DNA of 64,000 bases from contig JAKSZP010017500.1 of NCBI GenBank assembly GCA_022478985.1, forward strand, positions 16,116 to 80,115. Reading direction: 5' to 3'. The position numbers and the translations under genes were made by a program. Below the pieces are notes generated by a model. The model was not told where the DNA came from, made no database searches, and saw only the letters and a list, made by a program, of their open reading frames with translations. Of this stretch, positions 49,239-59,960 are shown piece by piece (positions within the stretch are counted from its first letter, which is position 1; each line of letters starts with the position of its first letter). This DNA comes from Massospora cicadina. Its lineage: Eukaryota > Entomophthoromycota > Entomophthoromycetes > Entomophthorales > Entomophthoraceae.

Positions 49239-49268
49239 TCTTTTTGGGTTGGCACTTTAGTACTAAAA
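49239..49268 (+). repeat. 3' end of ORF1-only copy 3, continued after gypsy E
   Basis: TCTTTTTGGGTTGGCAC and TTTAGTACTAAAAA correspond to the family end CCCTTTTGTGTTGGGCACC and ACTAGTGCTAAAAA. This proves the right boundary of gypsy E. Confidence 0.75.
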
Positions 49269-51778
49269 AGGATGTTTTGAAGGCAACATAATATGTAAGC
49301 TCACGATATTCTTGACTTTAGTCTTTAGACTTTTAAAAATCTATGGTTGTTGCATAAAAAGTTTTCCTATGTACATAATTAGATTTTTATTGAACTACCT
49401 TAAAAGGTATTTTGTCTTTTATTGGTTTTTATTACTTTTTTGATTTAAGGATGATTTGTTAACAGCTCAAGATCTTACACTTTCTCAATTTTTCTGGACT
49501 GAGCTTTGGAAATTAATTCTCAATTATAAATGCATCTTTACTACCCAAAATCTAGCTTAATATATCAATAGTATATGACTTTATGTACCATAGCCAAGCC
49601 TCTGGGTCCATAAATGACTTGCTTCAGAGTTTCATAGGTCTTAGTGTTATTGAAAAAGCATAATTATGAGCTTGTGAATTATCACTAACCTAATAATCAC
49701 ATTCCACTGAATACAAGATGGGCTACAATTTATCCTCGTGCTTATCATGATGACTCTCACTAAATGGTTTGAGTCTAGCAACCCAAGTTTTCTCTTTCCC
49801 TTGTAGATAAATCCTTTAAATCTGTATGTTGCTTTGTTGTTTCACAGGCACAAGGCTGATCGTTTTGTAGCCCTTCTATAACCTTACTTCTTTAGGTGAC
49901 CTTACCTTTCCAGAGGGTCACCTTTTAAGGGGTTATGAACGGGTGTGACATTTATTAGTAGATGTAGTTTAAAACCACCTTCATTTCATTTTTTACTAAG
50001 CTAAAAGAAGAAGAAAAAATTTATAAGTTTCTAAAGATTTAAGTTTGTCATTAGCTATGCCTTTTAAGACATTATTTAACCTTGTTTGAGATTTTAGGAT
50101 AGTGATAAGAGACTCCTAATATGGTGACCTTTATAGGTTCATTCCCAGGCCTATAAAAGATCAACCTGCACCTCTATGTTTTTTGAAGTTTTAATTTACT
50201 TGTTAGCTTTTAATTTTTTAATAAAAACATATCTGAGAAGCTATTATACAAAATTATGTCCCTTTATATGTTTTTGGTTTTCCTACTTATTAGATTGGTA
50301 TAATAATTTTACCATATTCTAGCACCTACATTATGATTCTATAATAACTGCCAATAATAATAGCATAATCAACTGTAGTACTTAACGTGGAAAATAAAAC
50401 TAGGCTGGGGCATTTATGTCACTATATCTATCAATGTGAATTATGAGTGTTGTTAAGTCTTGATTTTGATTCATTTCATTGTTTCACAGATCAAGTTTCT
50501 AAAATTAGTAATGGCAGGAGTTTGTGACAGATGGCTAACCTTACCAGGATTTATTGCTTGCTTATATATAGTGCTCAAAAGGGTTAGTAATTTAGAGAAT
50601 ATTATGGAAACACAGATAGATGATATGTGCATGGTACTACAGACTTGGCTTGGACCTTTAAGATCCTAAGGTATTTTCTTCAAAGAATTGAACTTTTATT
50701 AGGCAAGTATATGCTTATAACCTGAAATCAATATGAAAAATAATCATCCACAAAAATATTTAAATTATTTTAATGTTACGTCATTTCCCTTGCTTCAATG
50801 AGCTTATATAAAGGTCACTACTTTTATGTTTGTTATACTTATTGTTTATTTTAATCTTTAAATCAATACAATATTGTTTCTAGGATTAGAAATTAGATAT
50901 ACACATCCTCAAAATTTATCCCACATATCATAAATATTCAAATTAAATCAATTGTTTTAGAATTTTCTCTGGCGTGGACAATTCTAGACTAAAGATTTAG
51001 GATTAACCAATGAATAGTATTTCTATATAATCTCTTAGAGTTTTTTAACTTGTCTGTGTACACAAGCCTGGTGTCCAAGTAGACTAAAAATTTCATGCAA
51101 AAATAACTATAGAAGTATGCAAAACCCACTTACTACATATATTTACTCCATACATAAATCCACTTCATGGTCTAGACATTATTTTTGATTTCTACAACTG
51201 ATCTTAACAAATAAAAATTTTAATTACTAAAGACATACATATTTTTTCAGAAATTAAATACTCTAATACTAGTTTTTTAGCATTTTTGGTTTTATGATCA
51301 CAATACTGTAGTATAATACCCTTATGTTTCCACTAAAAGGCCTTACATTAATATAAACTAATGTTAAAGCCTCACGGTATGATGAGAGGAAAGAACAATC
51401 TTAACAAACCCTTTCTATTTGTCACTAGGCTCGCAGTCCATATATACTAAAAAAAATAAAGCTGTACTATATAATTTTTATATTACCTTGCTCAACATAG
51501 TAGATATTTCAAAAACCATATTAATTATAGTACAAAGATCAACTTTTTTGGTATAGTTACTTCTGAGTAAACCATAAAGATAGATAAAAGCTCATAAGGT
51601 ATAAAGCTTCCATCTTTTAACAGCTATAAAGGTTACTACAGATACTAGGTCAGCGTGACATATCCATGAAGTACAAAACTTAACTTTAAAGGTATCATTA
51701 AGATAAACACCCTTATTTGGAAACTTTTACTTTAGATAAAATTTTTATTGAGATTAGGATATGAATCTGTGACACATC
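49269..51778. other. Unassigned AT-rich DNA
   Basis: I see no element boundary, repeat or domain. The plus-strand open piece 50460-50669 has no recognised motif and no copy in the window. Confidence 0.35.
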
Positions 51779-52170
51779 CTTTAATTACTAGTGAGGATCA
51801 ACTCAAGAGATGTGGTCACTCATTTTTATAGTCTCCAAATAAAACTGATTTTCTAAGCACTTAACATGGCACCTCTCCAACTAGCCTAAGAATCCATTTC
51901 AGATGGGGAAAGGGGTCATGAGACTTTCATTTTACGTTGACCTAAAATAATGCGTGTTAACAGAAGGATGGGAGTCAGGGCATCAGCAGTATGGGGTAAA
52001 AGATGGAAGATCTTTATACTTGACTTTTCAAGGATCTCTGCTGTGATCAGAGCCTCAACATCTTTGGCAAGCTGATACTTGGTGTATTTTAACTACTCAG
52101 GCAGACATGAAACCTTTGAGCTGTAAGTATGGTTATGATAGTGTGAGGTAAAAAATGAATTTTTATTGTC
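51779..52170 (-). repeat. ORF1-only copy 2, 3' segment
   Basis: Aligns with 45124-45535: GGCACCTCTCCAACTAGCC and the following 200 bases match the C-terminal coding part, and ACTAGTG near 51769-51775 marks the family's terminal palindrome. It stops at the LTR end of gypsy F (52171) and continues at 59961. Confidence 0.7.
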
Positions 52171-52693
52171 TGTTGGCACTGTAGATAGGTAGGCTGGATG
52201 AAGGGGCAGACTTCAAAGCTACTCAGAGGTAACGTGGTTATTCTTAATAAAATCCAGTAAGGAACCAGAACTATCAAGATGACTGAGGCTTGTTGAATAA
52301 CCTCACTAAAATCCTAAAACTAGGAAGCTTATTTAAAAATATATAGCGAAAAATAATGTTTCATTCAATTAAACTTGGAATATATATAGAATTATAGGGT
52401 GTATTGCGCATGGGACGTTCTGTAGTGGACCAGAAATTTGGATTAATCTGGACTTTAAGAAGAGGCAAGTGACAAGATGTCATCCTTTGTCATATTTAAG
52501 TCTTCCTGAATCAATAAAGAGTTTTCTTTGTAGCCTTGGTTTTGCTGGCATCCAAATCTTCTCTTCTTCAATTAGGTGATTCAGGGGCAGATGCCTTTTT
52601 TAGCTTCAAGTCAGGAATCAAATTGCAGATAAGTAATTAGATTCAGGTTCAACTTAGTTCAATTTGTTTTTGTCTGCGGTGTAAGCTCTGACA
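52171..52693 (-). repeat. 3' LTR of gypsy F
   Basis: On the minus strand starts TGTCAGAGCTTAC at 52693 and ends CTACAGTGCCAACA at 52171. Partner of 58961-59960 without the inserted solo LTR. Confidence 0.88.
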
Positions 52694-52703
52694 ATGCCCC
52701 CTT
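52694..52703 (-). other. Polypurine tract of gypsy F
   Basis: Minus-strand AAGGGGGCAT directly before the TGTCAGAG start of the 3' LTR. The same arrangement (ATAGGGGGCCT, then TGTCAGG) is seen in gypsy G at 63760. Confidence 0.75.
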
Positions 52704-52714
52704 GAGATCCTTTC

Positions 52715-53690
52715 AGAGTGGTACAAAGGTTCTGGGAAATTGCCCAGTATCTAAATTGATGAGTGTACTTTTTAATTCTGACAATTGAATATTCTGACCC
52801 ATGCTTCTACAGGACTTTATATGGATCAGCCGAATATGTAGCGAGTATGCTGGTTCTTCCACTAGGGGTGATGGTGATAGAACATTATTAAGTCCCCTGG
52901 CTGGTAAACTAGCAGAGAGGGGTGTCATAAGTTGCTGCATCCCTTCTCCTGGGTAGTGGTATGCACCAGAGCATCCATGGCCAGAGACTGCAATTGTATA
53001 ATCTCATTCATTAAAGAGTGTATTGTGATTTTAGAGGTTTTAGGAGTTGTTGACGCTAGTAAGAGTTGTAAACTAGTTGGCGTGAGAAGTTCCCAGCTGT
53101 AAAGCGCCTAAAAAGGGACATTTTATAACCCTGAGATAGATGACCCATATATGCCAGCAGGGTAATTGGAAGAAAGTGACTCAATTATATCAGGTTAATG
53201 GAAGTCATATTCCTTAAGAATGAGATAAAAGTGCCATTGGACCTTTCTACAGCCCCATTAGTGGAGGGGTTGTAGGGTGCTGCGAAAGCCTGACATTTTT
53301 CAAATAGGGTAGTCAGTCCCTAGATTACCTCTGAGGTGAAATTGAGGCCATTGTCCAATAGAAGCACGTTCAGACTAACATGTTGGGTGAAGAGTTGCTG
53401 GTACAAATATAATGCTGTTGCTTGGGCTGTGGCCATAGGAATTGACACACCTTCAATCTAAATAATGAAATGATATACAGCCAAAATAGTATATCAGTGA
53501 CCATGGACACCTGTAGGCAAAGGACCTATAACAATAATGGTTACCATATGAAAAGGGGCCAAAGGAGCAACTACTTGGTTTTGGAATCTTGAGTTGTCCT
53601 ATCATGCTGGTGACGTGTGATACTAGAATCCAAAACATCTTGGAAAGAGCTGAGCATTCCTCACAAAAATATCAAGCCTTTAACCATTGA
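52715..53690 (-). pseudogene. Gypsy F integrase remnant
   Basis: The minus strand has a core with IGPLPTGVHGH near 53520, where the first catalytic Asp has been lost, then LLLDNGLNFTSE (about 53340-53375) with the second Asp, and PYNPSTNGAVERSNGTF (about 53225-53275) with the catalytic Glu intact. The C-terminal domain lies at 52740-52900 (PGDLIMFYHHH, later PYKVL) and matches the integrase end of gypsy G at 63760-64000, so F and G are close relatives. Frame shifts divide the blocks. Confidence 0.87.
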
Positions 53691-53759
53691 TAAGTTTTTT
53701 ATACCGCCCCATGCCTGGTAATAGTATGACTTTCTATAACAACAAAGTTCAATTAGAGG

Positions 53760-55230
53760 GGCGGATATAAGTGAGTCACTTTTTCTTTTCCTGAATTATA
53801 TAGAGAACCATTGTTTATTTGAGTACTGGCAGCTGTCCCATTTAATTCCCCTCTGGATCTCACTGTTTTCTAATGGCCATTAGTCAGAGTGAGAGAGGAG
53901 GTCATATAGGAGGTCCTCTTTAGTGGATAGAGTGATCAGGACTGTAGACAGGAGAGACCAGCAGATTCTTGGTGGATTGCGCCATGTCAAGGGACAATTG
54001 GGAAGTCATGATTTCAAAACTATAGGCTGACCGGGTACTCAGCAATCCAGATCATGCATCTGTTGTATCCAGAGAAGGGAGGCGTGATTGGTTATTACCA
54101 CAAAGTTTGTCCCATAGAGAAAGGGATGTAAAAGGTTAATGGCTAAGATTATTACTAAACCCTTACGCTTGGTGACGTTTTAGTTCTATTCAGCTTTATA
54201 GATTGCCTTGCTAAAATAGTTGACTGGGTGGTCGACCTGAATATTACATACTGCACTAGAATGGCACCAACAGCCACATCTCTGAAATCAGTAAAAAAAA
54301 CAGGGAGGGCTTATCAAACTTGAGATGTATTAGTGCAGGAGATTTAATTAATACCAATCATATGGTATTGAAGGAATGTTTTTGCAATGGATCCCGCTAA
54401 AAATGCACGTTTTTCTGCAAAAGGTAAACTAGGGCTCTGAAAATTTGGAAATTTGTGGCGAAAAATTTCCAGTAATAACTGGCCATCCCTAAAAAACTGG
54501 ATACCCCCTATACTTTTTGGTGGGTAAATCTTGTGTATGGTCACAACTCTATATGGCAGTAGTTGGATACCTTTGTTGGTTACCTTATGAAGTAAATATC
54601 TATTTATGCTATGTATTGTTCAGTTTGAGGGTTTCAATTTTTCAGGACACTGACCGTAGTTTATCAAATACTTGTCATATTAAGATGAGATGGGAGCTAA
54701 AAGTTTAGGAAAAGACGTTAATATATTTAATTATACAAGAAAAAAAAGGACATTCTTAGGTCCTTAGGATGTCATCCATGTCTCATTAGAATGTAGCAGG
54801 CGCATTGCACAGCCCCTGTAGCATTTGAGTGGGTTTGACAGACCCTTTTTTAGCGATGAGGACACACTTCTCTCAGTCTTCCTAGACAAGGATTATTTTT
54901 CAGTACCAGCAGTGTATGTCTATAGCAGAGAACTACTCTGAGCCAGTCAGCATTCAGAGTAATTCATCAATTCTGGACAAGGGATAGCTGCCTTAACAGA
55001 TGACTAAAACTATCTTGCAAATACATTACCACGCAATGGGTCCCATCTTTCTTTTTTACTAAATGAGAGGTGAAGCCCAAGGACCATGTAAGGGTTTTAA
55101 TAGACTGGCCTCCAAAAGGCGTTGTAGTAAACAATTCTTTTGACTTCCTCCACTTTAGATTTTTGTAAGGCTTGGTCCATATTGGCGAGGCATCTTTAGT
55201 TTCTATCTAATGAGTCACTACAGTCATCTT
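53760..55230 (-). pseudogene. Gypsy F reverse transcriptase and RNase H remnant
   Basis: On the minus strand: LSFSKKDGTHCVVMYL (about 55060) at the RT start, DSYPLSRIDELL and SAIDIHCWY (about 54900-54990), then MLQGLCNAPATF (about 54800), an RT box so altered (IIKYINVF near 54730) that both aspartates are missing, and the FxRD.. LLEIF block near 54480 for the usual FLGLxxYYRKF. RNase H has DVAVGAILVQY near 54250-54280. Strongly broken. Confidence 0.8.
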
Positions 55231-55299
55231 TTTGAAATCTTAAGTCTTTTAAGATAAATATCAGAATATTCAGCTTAGAGATGCTCAGCGGAACTCTTG

Positions 55300-55724
55300 C
55301 TGGGCTTTGGTGAGGTCTGAGCGATATTATTTTCAATTATGGCTATGGTAGGAGAATCTTCAAGTCCTAAATTAAAGTGACTACCAAATTTATAAATGTT
55401 ATGTATTTTGTTGAAGGTAACAGGTGAACATAAGCTATATGGTCCTTTATCCTTGAAGCACGCGTGGTTAGAGTCAAATTAACTAGTGAATCTGAGATGG
55501 TCCCTGAATAAGCGGGGTCTAAAATTCCCAGGAAGGGCAATTTCTCCTTGACAGATGGATTATCTACCCCGCGCACTTCAAATATATTGCTGAGGAAATG
55601 CGTACTTGGGTGCAGTTATCTACTATAAAATGCTCCTGAGCTGGGACTACAACCTAAGTTGGAGCATATTATGGCATCTCTTCCAAGGCTTCAGCTGACT
55701 GAGGAGGCATTTTTACTTAAGTTC
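55300..55724 (-). pseudogene. Gypsy F protease-to-RT linker
   Basis: Minus-strand pieces MPPQSAEALEEMP (from about 55711), VVVPAQEHFIVDNCTQVRIS, and VRGVDNPSVKEKLPFLGILD (around 55520-55590) look like the linker between protease and RT that is conserved in shape among these elements. The active-site motif is not seen here and may lie on the other side of the SINE. Assignment by position and composition. Confidence 0.5.
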
Positions 55725-56050
55725 AACTTTGATATTTGAGGGGGTGGAAGGCGAGTCAGTAGGGCATATGGCTACCAACCTGAAGGTTGCAGGTTCGATT
55801 CCCGCCCTTCACACATCAATCGGGGTGCTAGCCAAAGGAAACTATTGGCGGTTAGTAGGTATAATAACACGAAAACCTTACCCATGACGTAACCAGAAAA
55901 ATCTGAGTCCCAATCTGGAGGTGAAAAAACTTTCTATGACAGAGTTGACCCTGCTCAGGTTTCATGTCAATACTTTCTTTCTCTATTTTGGTAATGTCTG
56001 TCCCCTGGTCAGCTTGCCTCAAATAAATAAAATAAAACTTTGATATTTGA
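55725..56050 (+). mobile_element. tRNA-derived SINE with 15-bp target duplication
   Basis: AACTTTGATATTTGA occurs at 55725-55739 and again, perfectly, at 56036-56050. Between them is a 296-bp element. Its first 75 bases are tRNA-like: an A-box-like GGCGAGTCAGTAGGGC (from 55750) and a perfect B box GGTTCGATTCC (55792-55802). An unrelated body of about 200 bases follows, and the tail is AAATAAATAAAATA (56021-56034). RNA polymerase III would transcribe it and a LINE would have copied it. The perfect duplication suggests a recent insertion. No other copy is in the window. Confidence 0.93.
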
Positions 56051-56099
56051 TTTGATAAGGAGATCAGTCATCTTCTATTGAACAGATTTGTTAATTTAG

Positions 56100-56840
56100 G
56101 GTTTTTTTCTTGGTTAAAAGCGTTTGGAAGTTAAGCGGTGCCCAATGCAAATTATAGATAGATAGGATTCAGTCGTGTTAACAATCCCAGAATATCATGA
56201 AGAAATTGTGTCCTCAGTAATAAGACATAGCTCTAATTTATTAAGAACTACAGCTGAGGCCAAAAAGGGAAGTTTCCTAATGATTTAAGGGAAGGCCATA
56301 TTATCACTAAGGGGCCTAGTGCAATGGGGCCCGTCATTCCATACCCAACATTATGTTGGAGGTTAGGGCACAATTTTAACTCGATTGACTAATTTGTAAT
56401 ATATGACATTCACTGGGGATATATCGGTGAATCCCCCTTTAGGTTGGTACCACCTAGTGCTAAAAACATTCACTGTGCATCCAATGCCAATAATGGATTG
56501 AACCTTATTTTTGCACACTTGAACTTCCACCTTAGTACTGAGTCTCCAAAAATGGGGTTGTATAGTTTAAAAGAGATGTCTGGAGAATACATAGGGAACA
56601 AGAGTAATCTAAATTACTGGCTTTATTTTTGGTAGACATATTAAAGAAATTTCTAGAAAAATGTGGCGTTAGAGATGATAGTCCTAGAAGTATATGGTTG
56701 AAAAGTAGATTGGTCATCAACATGAAGAGCCTCTCCCTTCATTTTTATGAAGCTTTTCCCTCCTCATTTGTGATTCTCTTGTAACACACTTCAGAAATAT
56801 GAGAGTGTCTTCCACAGTAGGTACATTAGCTTTTTCTTAA
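56100..56840 (-). pseudogene. Gypsy F protease region and gag zinc knuckle
   Basis: The minus strand at 56784-56825 reads CTYCGRHSHISEVC, a perfect CX2CX4HX4C nucleic-acid-binding knuckle at the gag end; a stop stands just before its first Cys. Below it, to about 56100, the protease should lie. Blocks such as GYGMTGPIALGPLV occur near 56330, but no D-S/T-G motif is clear. Positions fit gag-protease order. Confidence 0.65.
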
Positions 56841-57840
56841 TTAGTTTTTAAGGGCGTTGACTTGAGAACAATAGTTGAGAGAAAAGCAGTGCTTAGTGAC
56901 CTTTGAAGTAGACTCGTGGTGTTTCAACAAGGCCTTATTTATTGCCCAATATGCTTTAATTTGTCTCTATTTCGCTGATGTATAGCTGCAGGTCAGGGCT
57001 AGATGCCAAGGCAGAGATGACAGCAGTAATGGCGTCATCTAGAGTAATATTATTACAGGCAATATTTCTACACCTCATAGTAATTTGATTTTCACTCTCA
57101 GTTGGTGATTCACAATGCATGATGAAAATTCCCATAAAAGCCTGCTTCTGTGAGGACAGGGTCTGATCGCTTCTAACTCCTTTTTAAGGCGGTCTTAATT
57201 TGTTCCAGTGATGACTATTCATTGAGGGACCATTACTTTTTGTGCAATTCGGATTAGGCAGATGGGTAGATGATTGACTTTCTGATGATTGGTAGCCTCT
57301 TCCATGGCTCTTTTATACATATAGGCACAAAGCAATACTTACTTCCCTTAAGATATACTTTTCCTAAAACGTAGACTTAAACTTATTAGAAACAGTTGTG
57401 AAAAACATTAATCCCAATTGGTGCAAGAGGAACTGAAAACGAGGACTTGGTATCGCTACATTAATAGGATCATATCTGATCATCTGAGCTAACAACTCAT
57501 TATCTATGTTCAATAAATCTGACTACTGTGTCATTATGGTGGTAGCATTGGGCTTTTAGGTAGATTCTCTTTAATTTCTTGCAAATCTTGCTTCTGGGTT
57601 CCAAGGTGGTCTTAGTGGAGGCTTGTTCAAAATTTATGCCCTTGACCTAGTGGTAAGTTGAGTGAGCTAGTCATCAATCTAACCTAATTATTCACATGCA
57701 AGCGGGGAAACTACTGACATTCATAAGCTGATCAGTTTCTTCTTCCAAGGTATAAATGGGGTCAATAGGTCTAACTTCAAGGTCTACACCACAGCCATAG
57801 GTGATAACTGCAAATATGGACCTGATTTTGTGACATAATT
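56840..57840 (-). pseudogene. Gypsy F gag, capsid-like part
   Basis: A readable minus-strand block near 56990-57150 has QAFMGIFIMHCESPTESEN and AITAVISALASSPDLQLYIS, which resembles the capsid part of gypsy C (ELYWAIISALTMD). Other parts up to 57840 are interrupted and only weakly gag-like. The assignment rests on this block and on the zinc knuckle that follows. Confidence 0.6.
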
Positions 57841-57859
57841 TTCATGGTAAATAATCAAG

Positions 57860-58180
57860 GTCAAGAAGCGTTATCCTCAGGTTCAGTCACAGCAGTTACC
57901 AGCGGCCCAGGGGGCCTTGGAGGCCCAGCTACCCATTGCCAGCTGGGAGGTCCTTCTGTTTCAGGTGGCCCAGGAGGGTTGACGTCCTCAGGAGGCCCTT
58001 GGGTCTGGTGGCCTGATGTCCCCTGGAGGGCGATGGGCCCAGTTAATCCCAGGGGCCTTAAAGGTTCACTATCCCCTTGAGGCCCATGGATACCAGAAGG
58101 TCACTATGGTCTGGCGGGACCTTGATAGCCAGGGGGCCCATCAAAGCCAACAGGGCCTTGCGCATCAGGATAGGCTTGCA
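57860..58180 (-). pseudogene. Collagen-like Gly-X-Y stretch at the gag N-terminal side of gypsy F
   Basis: The minus strand, read from about 58170 downward in one frame, gives triplets with Gly in every third place: GPVGFDGPPGYQGPA, then after two stop codons GIHGPQGDS, later GLTGPI and GTSGHQ, and a Pro/Gly-rich rest (PPGPPETEGPP). Missing glycines are mostly Arg or Glu, as expected from G-to-A changes at GGN codons. So a regular collagen-type repeat once stood here. The region is GC-rich in an AT-rich element. The plus-strand open piece 57844-58080 is its shadow. Function in gag is unknown. Confidence 0.65.
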
Positions 58181-58940
58181 GTAAGGCTTCCTTAAATCAT
58201 ATAAAACATCATACCCACTGTCTCTAGATTCTAGAGATATGATACAAGAGTGAACTAATAGTCTGCCTACCCTTTAGGCAAGCTTCTGGTATTGCAGCGT
58301 CCACTTGGGTTATTAGTTGGTTTTGTAAATATGTGAACGCTCCTTCATCCAACAAAGTCATTTGACATCAGACTTCAACAATTAAGCATTATTTCTCAAG
58401 GATAGCATTTTGATTATCCTGGACGAAAAAGGAGGCAGAATGATAAAATTAATAGGTAGATGAATGAGCGAAATAAATCAGGCCCAATTATTTCAGTACT
58501 TCCTGATGGTGGAGTAAAAATTTGCATGATATGATAGATGGCTGGGTGGACGAAGTTGTAAATTAACATTCCAGTCTTGTTATCACTTTGATAGCGGGTA
58601 AACTAGGAGCCAAGTAAAGCTCTTAAGGCGGAGGGAATGACTGATGCTTTTACCCAACTAGAACGCCCTTCAGGAACAAAAATATTATTGATCAGTTGTT
58701 GTAAAATCAGGCATAGGTTTATATCTTTTAATTTATATTTTCTTTGGTCAACTAAAAGCACCTCGCCTCTGTACTCAGCCATAAAATACAAGCGTAGCTA
58801 GAACAGGGGTGACCTCTTCAAAACGAGCATTACTGATCCAACAGGTAATGCTTCTAGCCCAAATATCATAAAATATTTCTTGTTTGGGATTTTTCCTCTT
58901 CTTTTATGTACTCACTCTTTAACGGCAACTTGAAAGAACT

Positions 58941-58954
58941 GGCAGGGAGCACCA
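58941..58954 (-). other. Primer-binding site of gypsy F
   Basis: Minus-strand TGGTGCTCCCTGCC follows the 5' LTR after a six-base spacer; same TGGTGCTC core as in gypsy B. Confidence 0.7.
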
Positions 58955-58960
58955 ATTTTC

Positions 58961-59960
58961 TGTCAGCGCTGTAAATAGAAGGACTAGATGCAGGGGCAGG
59001 CTTCAAAGCTTTCAGTGGGGACGTGGTTATTCTTAATAGAATGCAGCTTGAGGCCAAAACCACTGGGTTGACCAAGGCTTTCTGAATAACCTCACTAATC
59101 ACCTTAATCTAGGAAGCTATTTAAAATCTATTTAGCATGAAAGCAATAATCCAATCTATTCAAAACTCAAGATATCTATATATGATGGTACGTTTATCAA
59201 GTACATGACGCTCCATATGGTCCAACAAGGATCTCCTTGAATTTCTGAAAGAGGCGCGTGATGATATGTCCTCATTTTTCTCACTGTAGTTTCCCTGAGT
59301 CAATAGAAAGGCTTCTTTGTAGCCTTGTTCTCGGCGTAACAGTTCTCTTGATTGAGTCAAAGTTCAAAGATGGTCTTAAATCAGTAAACTTGCGGAGAGG
59401 TTGATAAAGACAAAAAAGATGGTGCTAAAAAGACTACTTTCTTGAATTAGAATTTACAAGATATTTATAGGCCATGTGGTGACGTGGCGCCTAAGGGATC
59501 TTCATGATCCTGTATGATCAGGATCTTTTATAATCTTCCAGATTGATCTCCTGTCAGCGCCCTCATTGTTCTAAACTGTCCTCATGACTGCAACGGTGGG
59601 GTTTTCACCTTTCAAGGTTCAGGAAGCAAGGAAGGATCTTGAAGGCAACTCCATCAGTTCTAGTGCACATGATGCATCCTGATAAGATCTCATGTTGGTG
59701 CCTTTAGGGTAAGGTTCCACTCAAACTGGCTTGAAAATTGATTTGCATGGCTCAATTTTAGGAGATGGGATTGCTACTCGCTCATTATCCTCAATCACAA
59801 TACTAGGTTTTACTGCATCCAGAACTTCTCTTCTTTCATCAGGTGATTCATAAAAAGATTTTTTTGTCAGCCTCGAGTCAGGAAAATGTTTCTAGTAGGT
59901 AGATGATATTCAGGTTGTACTTGGTTTAATTTGTCTTCATCTATGGTGAATTTTCTGACA
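58961..59960 (-). repeat. 5' LTR of gypsy F, enlarged by a solo LTR
   Basis: On the minus strand begins TGTCAGAAAATTCACC at 59960 and ends CAGCGCTGACA at 58961. Removing 59326-59799 leaves about 525 bp that align with 52171-52693. Confidence 0.88.
59326..59799 (-). mobile_element. Solo LTR of the gypsy G family inside the 5' LTR of gypsy F
   Basis: 474 bp absent from the other LTR of gypsy F. Ends TGTTCTC and ATCACA on the plus strand; flanks AGCCT (59321-59325) and ATACT (59800-59804) are a diverged 5-bp duplication. It aligns with the LTR of gypsy G at 63346-63759 (TGTTGGCGCTACAGTTCC start, GCATGGC.. AGATGGGA block near the other end). Confidence 0.75.

Larger units (their letters stand above)
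52171..59960 (-). mobile_element. Gypsy F: complete decayed Ty3/gypsy element, inserted in ORF1-only copy 2
   Basis: LTRs 52171-52693 (3') and 58961-59960 (5', enlarged by a solo LTR) align. A primer site follows the 5' LTR and a purine tract precedes the 3' LTR. On the minus strand come a collagen-like gag start, a gag zinc knuckle, protease/linker, RT, RNase H and integrase. Outside both ends the ORF1-only family is readable and collinear with copy 1, which supports the limits. The flanking 5 bases (TTGTC and GCGGC) agree at only two positions, so a target duplication is not shown. A SINE is inserted at 55740. Confidence 0.88.

Noticed and set aside
50460..50669. Plus-strand 69-codon ORF
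   Set aside because: Short, without recognised motif or context; open by chance is a sufficient explanation.
55741..55815. Functional tRNA gene
   Set aside because: The B box is perfect, but the D arm and anticodon stem do not pair well, and the tRNA-like part is the head of a longer unit with an A-rich tail and a target duplication, so it is a SINE.
57844..58080. Plus-strand Gly/Pro-rich ORF
   Set aside because: The triplet glycine pattern is regular on the minus strand, in the direction of gypsy F; the plus-strand frame is a by-product.
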